A stretch of 27,633 bases of DNA from the NCBI GenBank assembly GCA_964401355.1, contig CAYNYJ010000048.1:1-27633 (forward strand), written 5' to 3'. Shown here piece after piece: positions 7,703 to 15,372 of this stretch. Each line of letters starts with the position of its first letter. Position 1 is the first letter of the stretch. A program made the translations under genes and the position numbers. The stretch comes from SZUA-152 sp964401355 (GTDB taxonomy: Bacteria; Pseudomonadota; Gammaproteobacteria; SZUA-152). The notes beneath the pieces were generated by a model. That model worked only from the letters and a program-made list of their open reading frames with translations, did no database searches and was not told the origin of the DNA.

Positions 7703-8610
7703 TTGACCGTCCCTCAAATGAAAAACTGCAAAAAGTTTTAGCGCGGGCCGGTTACGGTTCGCGACGCGAACTTGAAACCTGGATAAGCGCTGGCCGTATC
7801 AAGGTGAATAATCAGGTAGCGAAACTCGGTGATCGGGTGTCGGCGAGTGATCGTATCTCCGTCGATGGTAACCCGGTGCGACAAACACGACTGAGCGAAC
7901 GCCGCAGTCGTGTCTTGATTTATCACAAGCCGGTTGGCGAGATTTGTACTCGTTCCGACCCGGAAGGGCGTGACACGATTTTCAATCATCTACCCAAATT
8001 GGCCAGTGGCCGTTGGATTACCATCGGCCGTCTCGATTTGAACACCAGCGGATTGTTGTTGATTACCACTGACGGGGATTTGGCCAATCGCATGATGCAT
8101 CCTTCCCATCAGGTGGAGCGCGAATATGCGGTGCGGGTGTTGGGTGAAGTCACCGCTGATATGTTGAAAAATCTGAAGAACGGTGTTGAGCTGGAAGATG
8201 GCCTCGCCCATTTTGATGTCATCGCCAGTGCCGGTGGCGACGGCGCCAATCGCTGGTACCATGTGATCCTGCGCGAGGGGCGCAATCGGGAGGTGCGACG
8301 TCTGTGGGAATCACAAGGTGTGCAGGTGAGCCGCTTGATGCGAGTGCGCTTCGGTTCGGTTTCTTTGCCGCGTGGACAAAAGCCTGGTCGTTGGGAAGAA
8401 CTGCCGGAACAGGCCGTGGATGTGTTGCGCGGTATGGTGGGCTTATCGGCAAAGGCGGGGCTTGTCAGTGGCAAAGGCGGCGGTCGGGAAAGTGGTCGGG
8501 GACGTGGCGATGCGGGTGGTCGACGCTTTGCAGGCCGATCTTCTTCCGACAAGTCTTCGAACAAACGACAATCACACACTTCTCGTAAGCCGGTGAAAAA
8601 CCGACGCTGA
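7699..8610 (+). CDS. rluB: 23S rRNA pseudouridine(2605) synthase
   Basis: RsuA/RluB-family pseudouridine synthase, expected to modify U2605 (E. coli numbering) of 23S rRNA. Seen: an N-terminal S4 RNA-binding domain (EKLQKVLARAGYGSRRELETWISAGRIKVNNQVAKLGDRV, about 8-48), the catalytic block GRLDLNTSGLLLITTDGDLANRMMHPS with the nucleophile Asp in GRLD, and GRNREVRRLWESQGVQVSRLMRVRFGSV. After about residue 245 comes a basic Gly/Arg/Ser/Lys tail of about 55 residues, common in RluB and probably RNA-binding. The GTG start overlaps the scpB stop by 4 bases, and the scpA-scpB-rluB order is a standard gammaproteobacterial arrangement. Confidence 0.94.
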   Translation: MIDRPSNEKLQKVLARAGYGSRRELETWISAGRIKVNNQVAKLGDRVSASDRISVDGNPVRQTRLSERRSRVLIYHKPVGEICTRSDPEGRDTIFNHLPKLASGRWITIGRLDLNTSGLLLITTDGDLANRMMHPSHQVEREYAVRVLGEVTADMLKNLKNGVELEDGLAHFDVIASAGGDGANRWYHVILREGRNREVRRLWESQGVQVSRLMRVRFGSVSLPRGQKPGRWEELPEQAVDVLRGMVGLSAKAGLVSGKGGGRESGRGRGDAGGRRFAGRSSSDKSSNKRQSHTSRKPVKNRR

Positions 8611-8626
8611 TCGTCAGGTGATCCTC

Positions 8627-9343
8627 ATGGCCTTTTCCGCAGGCAATAAAGCGCAGCCCGGCAAAGAACGGTTCGATAAAAATCAGACCGAAATAAAACA
8701 GATCTACAATATGTTGTTTTCCCAGTACGGCCCCCAACACTGGTGGCCCGGGGATAGTCCGTTTGAAATCATGGTGGGTGCAATACTCACGCAGAATACG
8801 GCATGGGTGAATGTCGAACAGGCTATTGCCAATCTTGAATCGCAAAACAGTTTACATCCGCAAAAAATACTCGATGCCGCCCTGCCAGATTTGGCAGGCT
8901 GGCTGCGACCTTCCGGTTATTTCAATGTGAAGGCGCGTCGCTTGCGTAACTATTGCCAGTGGTATGTGGATGCGGGGGGCTATGCGGAGTTGTCAAAAAT
9001 TGAAACGTCCCTATTGCGTCAAAAATTATTGACGGTGAATGGCGTGGGGCCGGAAACTGCCGACGATATTTTATTGTATGCCTTTGCGCGTCCGGTGTTC
9101 GTGATTGACGCCTATACGCGACGCGTGTTTGTGCGCCTGGGCTTGGTCGATCCTGATGCCAATTACGAAACGGTACGGCAACAATTTGAAGTTGCTCTGA
9201 AGTCCGATGCGCATCCATCTGCTGAGCGAGTGTTTAATGAGTATCATGCGCTGATAGTCTGGCACGCCAAATACGTCTGTAAAAAAAGGCCAAGTTGTGA
9301 GCAGTGTTGTCTGGCAACGTTGTGCCCCTCCAGAGAATTGTAA
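8627..9343 (+). CDS. HhH-GPD DNA glycosylase, EndoIII-like, probably monofunctional
   Basis: A 238-residue helix-hairpin-helix base-excision glycosylase with a 4Fe-4S cluster. Seen: MVGAILTQNTAW (about 49-60), the hairpin GVGPETAD (139-146), the catalytic Asp in VIDAYTRR (D161), and cluster cysteines C218, C224, C227 and C233. In EndoIII the hairpin carries the lyase lysine (GVGRKTA); here that position is Glu143, so the enzyme should lack beta-lyase activity and act as a monofunctional glycosylase, similar to the MagIII / 3-methyladenine-type group. The first cluster spacing is one shorter than in E. coli Nth (CX5C rather than CX6C). The ATG at 8627 is chosen because AGGTGA sits 5 bases upstream; an in-frame GTG at 8618 overlaps that site. 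Probably co-transcribed with rluB. Confidence 0.85.
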   Translation: MAFSAGNKAQPGKERFDKNQTEIKQIYNMLFSQYGPQHWWPGDSPFEIMVGAILTQNTAWVNVEQAIANLESQNSLHPQKILDAALPDLAGWLRPSGYFNVKARRLRNYCQWYVDAGGYAELSKIETSLLRQKLLTVNGVGPETADDILLYAFARPVFVIDAYTRRVFVRLGLVDPDANYETVRQQFEVALKSDAHPSAERVFNEYHALIVWHAKYVCKKRPSCEQCCLATLCPSREL

Positions 9344-9548
9344 ACACGTTCACATTCTTCACCGAAACTCCGGGTTATAGTGCTAAACAGGATTCAGCGC
9401 CCTGTGTTCATCGCAGCTAAGCGTCGAACACCAAGGCGTATCAAAAATTGTGACGGCGAGTATAAAGTCGGTTATTCTGTTTTGATATCGTCGTATCTAA
9501 TAACGGTATTGAGCCGTCGTAAACGGATGTAAGACAGCTTGGGGGTTG

Positions 9549-10898
9549 ATGATTCCTATGAACAATTCTTCTCGACGCTATCGTCATCTGGCGCTTTGGG
9601 TGGGTGGTTTATCTGAACGTTACCCGAAGTCCTATCTTGGATTTACGCTGGTATTGATGGCGCTGGGCTATGTGTTCATTTTTATGTTTCCCTATTTCGC
9701 GTTTGCAAGCATCTCGATTTTAATCGAGCAACTGGCCACTGTGCCAATCATGCAACAATCAGCGATGACTTGGGTTTGGGTGAGCGTACTCATCGTCTGC
9801 TCATTGGTCAGTTGGCAGATATTTAAATTACATTTCCCCCGTACTCAGGGCTTGAAACTGTCCAGGCAACAGGTGCCAGAGTTGTTTGAGTTGGTGGCGG
9901 GAGTGGGTAAGTTCACTCTCCAGCCTGCCGTCAGAAATATCGTTTTGACGGGTCAGTATGAATTGAGAATTGAACAGACTCCGCGTTTTGGTTTTCCCTT
10001 TTGCTCGAATAACACCTTGGTGCTTGGACTACCCATGTTGCAGACCTTGTCGGAAGAACAGTTTCGATGTGAATTGATGCACAGGTTGAGTCAATATGCG
10101 AGTGGACGATTTCGGCCTAGCCATTGGGTTTTTCGCACACGATTATTGTGGCGGCGATACCTGGATGCGTTAACAAAAAATAAACGTTTCGGTGACTTTC
10201 CGATACGCTGGTTCTTTGCAGTTTATACACCATTGTTTGAACTGCTGACATTGCCCGCAGTACGCGCGGATGAGTTGGCAGGCGACAGTACTGTTTTGGA
10301 ATGGGTCAATGATCGCGATTATTTTGATGCGCTAATGAGCAGCACCTTTGCCAGTCTGTTTTTGGAAGGTCACTATTGGCGACAGGTGTATCAGACAGCA
10401 TTGAAAAATTCGAAGTCAGCATTGACCCCTTTTGCAGATCTGGAGCACATTTCAGGGCATCTTAATTCGAAAGAATTTCGTCGGAAATGGCTGCAAGGTG
10501 CTTTTGCTGCTGACCAGAATTACTCCAAAGCTATGCCGACTTTGCGTACTCGTATGGAAAATATCGGCCAATCGAAATTACGTGTTGGACCCATTATTGA
10601 GAACACAGCCGCACAAATATTGTTGGGTGATGCGCGGAAGAATATTGTCTCCATTATCGATAAATTGTGGTGTTCGACGACATTTATGCGCTGGAAGACA
10701 GAACACCGAAAACACCGAGAAAACGTTAAAACCGTCAAAGAGATCAGTAGAAAATCACGGCGGAAAATAGTGAGCGTCACAGAGGTGCTGCATTATGCGC
10801 GGCTTGTGAAGCAATTGCGCGGTGATTCTTTGCGTAGCTCATACGCAAAAATGTTTAAGCGTAATTTGAGAAACAGCTTGCCGTTTTCACTGAATTAG
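9549..10898 (+). CDS. M48-like membrane protein with altered zinc motif (CExxH)
   Basis: A 449-residue protein with two N-terminal membrane segments (about residues 27-55 and 68-92) followed by a domain that follows the M48 (HtpX-like) pattern: RNIVLTGQYELRIEQTPRFG, NTLVLGLPMLQTLSEEQFRCELMHRLSQ, and later VRADELAGD. The zinc-binding HExxH is CELMH here (C174, E175, H178): the first His is Cys, while the catalytic Glu, the second His and the third ligand (E242 of ELAGD, matching ExxAD) remain. It may be a pseudoprotease or may use a Cys ligand. The last 80 residues are basic and have no recognised domain. Start: ATG 9549 or 9558; a GGGGG run at 9541-9545 is the only ribosome-site candidate. 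Stands alone. Confidence 0.6.
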   Translation: MIPMNNSSRRYRHLALWVGGLSERYPKSYLGFTLVLMALGYVFIFMFPYFAFASISILIEQLATVPIMQQSAMTWVWVSVLIVCSLVSWQIFKLHFPRTQGLKLSRQQVPELFELVAGVGKFTLQPAVRNIVLTGQYELRIEQTPRFGFPFCSNNTLVLGLPMLQTLSEEQFRCELMHRLSQYASGRFRPSHWVFRTRLLWRRYLDALTKNKRFGDFPIRWFFAVYTPLFELLTLPAVRADELAGDSTVLEWVNDRDYFDALMSSTFASLFLEGHYWRQVYQTALKNSKSALTPFADLEHISGHLNSKEFRRKWLQGAFAADQNYSKAMPTLRTRMENIGQSKLRVGPIIENTAAQILLGDARKNIVSIIDKLWCSTTFMRWKTEHRKHRENVKTVKEISRKSRRKIVSVTEVLHYARLVKQLRGDSLRSSYAKMFKRNLRNSLPFSLN

Positions 10899-10984
10899 AA
10901 AATTGGCCAGCATAAAATTAACGCTGAATTGACAATTGAACATAGTGCCAATGATCTTTCATGAGCGTCAGTGGTGTTTCGAAC

Positions 10985-11917
10985 TTATTCGGCAATTCGC
11001 GTGCAATTACGCCCTTCATGTTTTGCTTTATACATCGCTTTGTCGGCCCGAATAAAGAATGACTCTTCGGTTTCATCGGCATTGAGGATAGCGATGCCGA
11101 AGCTTGCAGTCATCTTTATGTGATGGCCTTCACAGACGCAGGTCAGTGTTTCGACATTACGACGAATGCGCTCTGCCAATCGTTTCACGCCGCTTAATCC
11201 GGTTTCCGGTAACAACACGATAAATTCTTCACCGCCATAACGGAACAGTTGATCCGAGATGCGAATGGTATCTTCTGCGGTTTTGGTTAAGGCCTTTAGC
11301 AGGCAGTCCCCGGTGTTGTGGCCGTACGAGTCATTGATATTTTTAAAATGATCGATATCAAAAATGATCATGCTTAATGTGCGCTCGTGGCGCTGCGCCA
11401 CTTCCATTTCACGACTAATGGCCTCATTGAAGGCCGCACGATTACCAGTACCGGTGAGCGTGTCTTTTTGTGCTGCGCGAATGGCATCTCTGTACATCAA
11501 GGCATTGCGCAATGGATAAAGCAGGGCACTGGTGAGATTCTCAAGCATCTCGATTTCTTTTTTGCTGAACTTCCGTTTCCGCGATAACACTAATTGACCG
11601 AGTTGCTCATTGCGGATGGCGAGTTGATAATTCTGGCGGTGGCGTGCGTTTTTACCCATAGAAAAGGTGCAGCTCTTCCGGTCATTGGTGTATCCCAGAT
11701 AGTCATGGGGGACAAAGGGGTTGATCTCATGGCTGAACTGGAGGAGCACTTCGTCGATGTCGAGGCTGGTCTGCAGCTGCTGGGCGATCTGCTGCAACAA
11801 GTGATTGATGCCCGAGGTACGATCTGCGAGAGGGGACGCGTCGTACAGGTCGGACAAGTCACCACTCGTGTTTGAGAGCGGTAAGGAGGTGACATTAGTA
11901 AATTGTGTGGTCGTCAT
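10985..11917 (-). CDS. Diguanylate cyclase with GAF-like sensor
   Basis: A 310-residue GGDEF-domain protein that would make c-di-GMP from two GTP. The catalytic domain starts at DTLTGTGNRAAF (about 152-163), with FDIDHFKNINDSYGH (metal and base binding) and the active-site loop GGEEF at 228-232. An inhibitory I-site RxxD is present (RISD, 219-222), exactly five residues before GGEEF, so product feedback is expected. Residues about 35-145 resemble a degenerate GAF domain; there is no membrane segment. The ATG at 11917 is preferred over an upstream frame from 12016 because an AAAGG lies near and the extra residues look random. The upstream 267-base spacer is very AT-rich near 11985-12040, consistent with a promoter region. 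Confidence 0.9.
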   Translation of the reverse strand: MTTTQFTNVTSLPLSNTSGDLSDLYDASPLADRTSGINHLLQQIAQQLQTSLDIDEVLLQFSHEINPFVPHDYLGYTNDRKSCTFSMGKNARHRQNYQLAIRNEQLGQLVLSRKRKFSKKEIEMLENLTSALLYPLRNALMYRDAIRAAQKDTLTGTGNRAAFNEAISREMEVAQRHERTLSMIIFDIDHFKNINDSYGHNTGDCLLKALTKTAEDTIRISDQLFRYGGEEFIVLLPETGLSGVKRLAERIRRNVETLTCVCEGHHIKMTASFGIAILNADETEESFFIRADKAMYKAKHEGRNCTRIAE

Positions 11918-12184
11918 AATCGATATCTGCCTTTGTGTTCGACAATTAGCAGTAAGCGAATTTTGTGCCAAACCCCGCGTGAAAATACAAATTTTATATA
12001 AATCAATAATATACAAGCCATTAATTTTGTGGGCGACGGAATTCCGTCAAATAAATGGCAGAGATTTGCCGCATCAAGCGGCCAATAATTAACCGATTAA
12101 AGACTGTTTTTTGTCGCTAGCGTGATTTTGTTGGCGCTTTAATTCTGACGGAAAGCTACGGGATGCCCGCGATACAGCAGGTAC

Positions 12185-12970
12185 TTATGGGGAATAAGCG
12201 GCGTGGTTTGTTGCTTGAATACGTTGTCCCGTGGTGTTTTTGCCCGCGGCGCTCATTAATTGCAGGTAGACCGGGATCACGGTGTTGGCGCTGGGTAGGG
12301 TATTCGGGTCTTCGCCCGGGAAGGCCAGAGCGCGCAGGCGACTGCGGATGGGGCCGGGGTCAATGCAGTTCACGCGGATGGCGGTGTTTTCTTCCAGTTC
12401 ATCGGCGAGGGTTTCCGATAAATTTTCGATGGCGGCCTGGGCCACACCGTAAGCGCCCCAATAGGCCTTTCCCCGCTGGCCGATGTCGCTGGTGCTGAAC
12501 AAAATAGAGGCATCGCTTGATGCCTTTAATAATTCCAGGCAGGTTCGAGTCAGCAACATGGGGGCCGTGAGGTTGACCTGCAACACGCGCTGCCATAGCG
12601 GTAAATCATAGTGTGTGATGGGCGTTAAGCTACCTAATGTGGCAGCAGCGTGCAGCAAGCCGTCGAGGCGGCCAAATTCCTGTTGGATGGTGTTGACGAT
12701 GTTTTCAAATTCTGCGGCGCCGGCATCGGCAAAATCCAGTGGACAAATTGCGGGCTGCGCATGGTTGGCAGCGACGATGGCGTCGTAGGTTTTTTCCAGC
12801 GGCGGCAGGGAGCGGCCCAGCAAAATCACCTGAGCCCCATGTGCTGCGAAGATCTTGGCGGCGGTTCCGCCGATGGCACCCCCGGCACCGGTGACCAGAA
12901 TGACACGGTCTTGCAGTTGCTGTTGTGAGTTTGATGGGGGTGCTAATTCTGTTTTACCATCAGGTTTCAT
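12185..12970 (-). CDS. YciK-type short-chain dehydrogenase with degenerate active site
   Basis: A 261-residue Rossmann-fold protein that aligns with YciK along its length (LDGLLHxA..LGSL.P, WGAY, RVNCIDPGPIRSRLRALAFPGEDPNTL, YLQLMSAAGKNTTGQ). Several residues needed for SDR catalysis or cofactor binding are changed: the Gly motif TGxxxGIG is TGAGGAIG (27-34), HNAG is HAAA (107-110), and the active-site YxxxK is YGVAQ (Y174, Q178). Ser161 and Asn133 are kept. It may have lost oxidoreductase activity or use another mechanism. Its ATG overlaps the hpnE stop by 4 bases (ATGA), so it is the last gene of hpnD-hpnE-SDR. In Pseudomonas, yciK instead follows ubiG-mupP; here those genes are about 9 kb away. 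Confidence 0.8.
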   Translation of the reverse strand: MKPDGKTELAPPSNSQQQLQDRVILVTGAGGAIGGTAAKIFAAHGAQVILLGRSLPPLEKTYDAIVAANHAQPAICPLDFADAGAAEFENIVNTIQQEFGRLDGLLHAAATLGSLTPITHYDLPLWQRVLQVNLTAPMLLTRTCLELLKASSDASILFSTSDIGQRGKAYWGAYGVAQAAIENLSETLADELEENTAIRVNCIDPGPIRSRLRALAFPGEDPNTLPSANTVIPVYLQLMSAAGKNTTGQRIQATNHAAYSP

Positions 12971-14343
12971 AATGGTTCCTGTAGGCGTACGCGGCGCTGC
13001 TCACGTATGATGTGCTGCGCACTTTGCAGGCCACTGCGCACCGCGCCTTCCAGTGTCGCTGGCAGTCCGACATCGGTGTAGTCGCCTGCCAAATAGAGGC
13101 CGCTGACCGGTGTTTTTGCCGGTGGACGATAGTCTTGAATGTTGACGGTGCTGGCAAAGGTCGCGCGCTTTTCGCGGATGACATGTTGCGATAGCGGTGC
13201 GGGCCAGTGGGGATACTGTGTCGCCAACTCCTGTGCCACTTGTTCGCACAGTTTATCATTATCCCATTCAAGGTGTTTGCCAGTGCCGCTGATCACCACC
13301 GCCATCAACCCCGCCTGGCCATGAAGACTGCGGTCAAACACCCACTGGCTAACCGTGTCCAGTGAACCTCGTAACCAGCGCCCGAGTTGAACCTGTTTAT
13401 CATATTGAAGATAGACCGTACAAATTGGTCGGTGCTGGATGTGTTCGATTTGTTCGGCCGTGGCCTGTAAGGCCGGATGTGATTTTATCAGACGTTTGGT
13501 GATGGTGTGCGGTGTCGCCAGAATGACCTGTTGGGCAGAAATTTCGCTGCCATTGAGTACCACGCCGCTAATGCAGTCGTCCTGAATATTCAATCGAATA
13601 ACACGTTGGCCCAGGCGCACGCTGCCGTTGTGGGTTTCGATATAGTCCGAGGCCGGTTCCGGGAAAATTTCGCCCAGATTGATTTGAGTCAGCAATAAAT
13701 CTGAATCGCGTCGGGTGTGACGAAAACTGTCGCTCAAAGTGCGCAAAAACAGTTTTGCTGATGCTTCATGAATGTGAGTGTTCAGCGCACCGAGGCATAG
13801 TGGTTCCCAGATTGCAGTGATCAGGGTTTGGGATTGTTGATGTTTTTGTAAAAGTGCTTCGACACTGCAATCTTCTTTAATGGTGAAATTATCACGTTGT
13901 AATTTCCGGCTGAAATTCAGCGCTGAGAAACGATCTCGCAAGGAGAGACCCTTGGCGGTGAATAATCCCCATGCCAGATGGAAGGGCGCAGGTAATTTTG
14001 CGGTATTTAAGACCACGGTTTTTCCACTGGGGCGGAACCATTGTAGCGACAATGGTTGGCGTTGTAATTTGTCAGTTTCATTGACGCCGATGTGACGTAA
14101 TAGGCCCAGTGTGGATTCATAGGCGCCTAACAGTAAGTGTTGGCCGTTATCGACATGCATCTCGTTGGCGTAAACGCTGCGCGCGCGCCCTCCCAGTTGC
14201 TTGGCCGACTCCAGTAATATTACCGGGATTTGGTGGCGTGCCAGCTCAACTGCGGCGGCCAGTCCAGCCCAGCCGCCACCGACAACAATGACTGGGCTTG
14301 TATTTTTATCTTTATCTTTATCTTTATCTTTATCTTTACTCAT
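12967..14343 (-). CDS. hpnE: Hydroxysqualene dehydroxylase HpnE
   Basis: A 458-residue FAD-dependent amine-oxidase-like enzyme that reduces hydroxysqualene to squalene, the last step of the bacterial HpnCDE route from farnesyl diphosphate. Seen: the dinucleotide-binding motif VVGGGWAGLAAAVELA (about 20-35), LLESAKQLGGRARS (about 43-56), the DNGQHLLLGAY signature of HpnE (about 66-76), PLCLGALNTH in the middle and YLAGDYTDVGLPATLEGAVRSG at the C-terminus (FAD binding). The N-terminus is unusual: MS followed by five Lys-Asp pairs, coded by a perfect hexanucleotide repeat. It follows hpnD by 37 bases and overlaps the SDR gene by 4 bases. The Shine-Dalgarno before the ATG is weak. Confidence 0.92.
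   Translation of the reverse strand: MSKDKDKDKDKDKNTSPVIVVGGGWAGLAAAVELARHQIPVILLESAKQLGGRARSVYANEMHVDNGQHLLLGAYESTLGLLRHIGVNETDKLQRQPLSLQWFRPSGKTVVLNTAKLPAPFHLAWGLFTAKGLSLRDRFSALNFSRKLQRDNFTIKEDCSVEALLQKHQQSQTLITAIWEPLCLGALNTHIHEASAKLFLRTLSDSFRHTRRDSDLLLTQINLGEIFPEPASDYIETHNGSVRLGQRVIRLNIQDDCISGVVLNGSEISAQQVILATPHTITKRLIKSHPALQATAEQIEHIQHRPICTVYLQYDKQVQLGRWLRGSLDTVSQWVFDRSLHGQAGLMAVVISGTGKHLEWDNDKLCEQVAQELATQYPHWPAPLSQHVIREKRATFASTVNIQDYRPPAKTPVSGLYLAGDYTDVGLPATLEGAVRSGLQSAQHIIREQRRVRLQEPL
14305..14339. repeat. Hexanucleotide microsatellite (tttatc)5 at the hpnE 5' end
   Basis: Five perfect copies of tttatc (14305-14334) plus a partial sixth unit lie directly after the second codon of hpnE; on the coding strand they read (aaagat)5 and encode (Lys-Asp)5. 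Because the unit is six bases, slippage would add or remove Lys-Asp pairs without a frameshift. Confidence 0.9.
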
Positions 14344-14380
14344 TACTTGAGTGCGTCGTTTGGGTATGTTGATTGATAAA

Positions 14381-15244
14381 TTATTTCGCCTGGAAAATTT
14401 TGTGCCGGCGTTTTTCAGTGCGGGCAGTGCGCCAGGCTATCCACAGTTTTCTCAGTGGATTCAGAGATACACGTTGTTGCAAAACCTGGCAGCTGTCTTT
14501 TTCGATAATGTTGAGTATGGTTCTGTAAATATTGGCCATGATAATGCCGGTGCGCTGGGAGTAACGATCCGCTTCAGGCAACAGGGAAAAGGCCTTTTCA
14601 TAATATTCATTAGCGCGTTGCGCCTGGAAATCCAGCAATTTTTTCATGTTGTCGGTGCGGCGATGGTTGATGATATCTTGTTCGCTAACGCCGAATCTTT
14701 GCAGTTCATCTAACGGTAAATAGATGCGGCCACGTTCGGCATCTTCCCTGACGTCACGTAAAATGTTGGTGAGCTGGAAGGCCATGCCCAGATTGTGCGC
14801 GTAATCCAGAGTGCTGTGATTCTGGTAGCCAAAAATTTCTGCTGCCATCAGCCCGACCACGCTAGCGGCGCGATAGCAGTACAGATTGAGATCGCTGAAG
14901 TTGGCGTAGCGACGGTGTTGTAAGTCCATTTCCATGCCGTCGATGATTTCCAGGAAATGCTCCTTGGGCAGATTAAAGTCCTTGATGGTGGTGCTCAATG
15001 CCTGGCAGACCGGGTGGTTGGGCTCGCCATCAAAGGTGCCAAAGATTTCGGCTCGCCACCAGCTGAGCTTGCTGCGCGCCAAATCGGCATCATGGCATTC
15101 GTCCACTACGTCATCCACTTCACGGCAAAAGGCATATACGGCAGTGATGGCCTTACGTTGTGCGTTGGGCAAAAATAGAAAACTGTAATAAAAGCTGGAA
15201 CCGCTTTTTGCAGTTTTGTCCTGGCAGTATTCGTCAGGTGTCAT
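14381..15244 (-). CDS. hpnD: Presqualene diphosphate synthase HpnD
   Basis: A 287-residue head-to-head prenyl synthase (squalene/phytoene synthase superfamily) that joins two farnesyl diphosphates to presqualene diphosphate. Both Asp-rich magnesium motifs are intact: DDVVDE (44-49, in YAFCREVDDVVDE, the typical HpnD form) and DVRED (164-168, in NILRDVREDAERGRIYLP). The C-terminal tail is basic. HpnD rather than HpnC is chosen from CREVDDVVDE and ERGRIYLP; CrtB is less likely because hpnE and hpnC are neighbours. It is first in the minus-strand unit hpnD-hpnE-SDR. No good ribosome binding site is seen before the ATG. Confidence 0.92.
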   Translation of the reverse strand: MTPDEYCQDKTAKSGSSFYYSFLFLPNAQRKAITAVYAFCREVDDVVDECHDADLARSKLSWWRAEIFGTFDGEPNHPVCQALSTTIKDFNLPKEHFLEIIDGMEMDLQHRRYANFSDLNLYCYRAASVVGLMAAEIFGYQNHSTLDYAHNLGMAFQLTNILRDVREDAERGRIYLPLDELQRFGVSEQDIINHRRTDNMKKLLDFQAQRANEYYEKAFSLLPEADRYSQRTGIIMANIYRTILNIIEKDSCQVLQQRVSLNPLRKLWIAWRTARTEKRRHKIFQAK

Positions 15245-15307
15245 GGGCTGGATTCATAAGTGAGTCGGGCGAAGATTGGAGTGATGGGTGTGTGCATGTT
15301 TTGTCGT

Positions 15308-15313
15308 ATTATA
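15308..15313 (-). promoter_or_regulatory. Candidate -10 box for the hpnD operon
   Basis: On the minus strand this reads TATAAT, a perfect -10, about 64 bases before the hpnD ATG. The hexamer 17 bases further upstream is GATACA, a 3/6 match to the -35 consensus. The 128-base spacer is shared with the divergent aldolase gene. Prediction only. Confidence 0.4.
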
Positions 15314-15372
15314 CGCAGCAAAGAACGGATTGTATCTAATCTGTATTGGGGAGTTAAAGCTGGGGAGTGACA

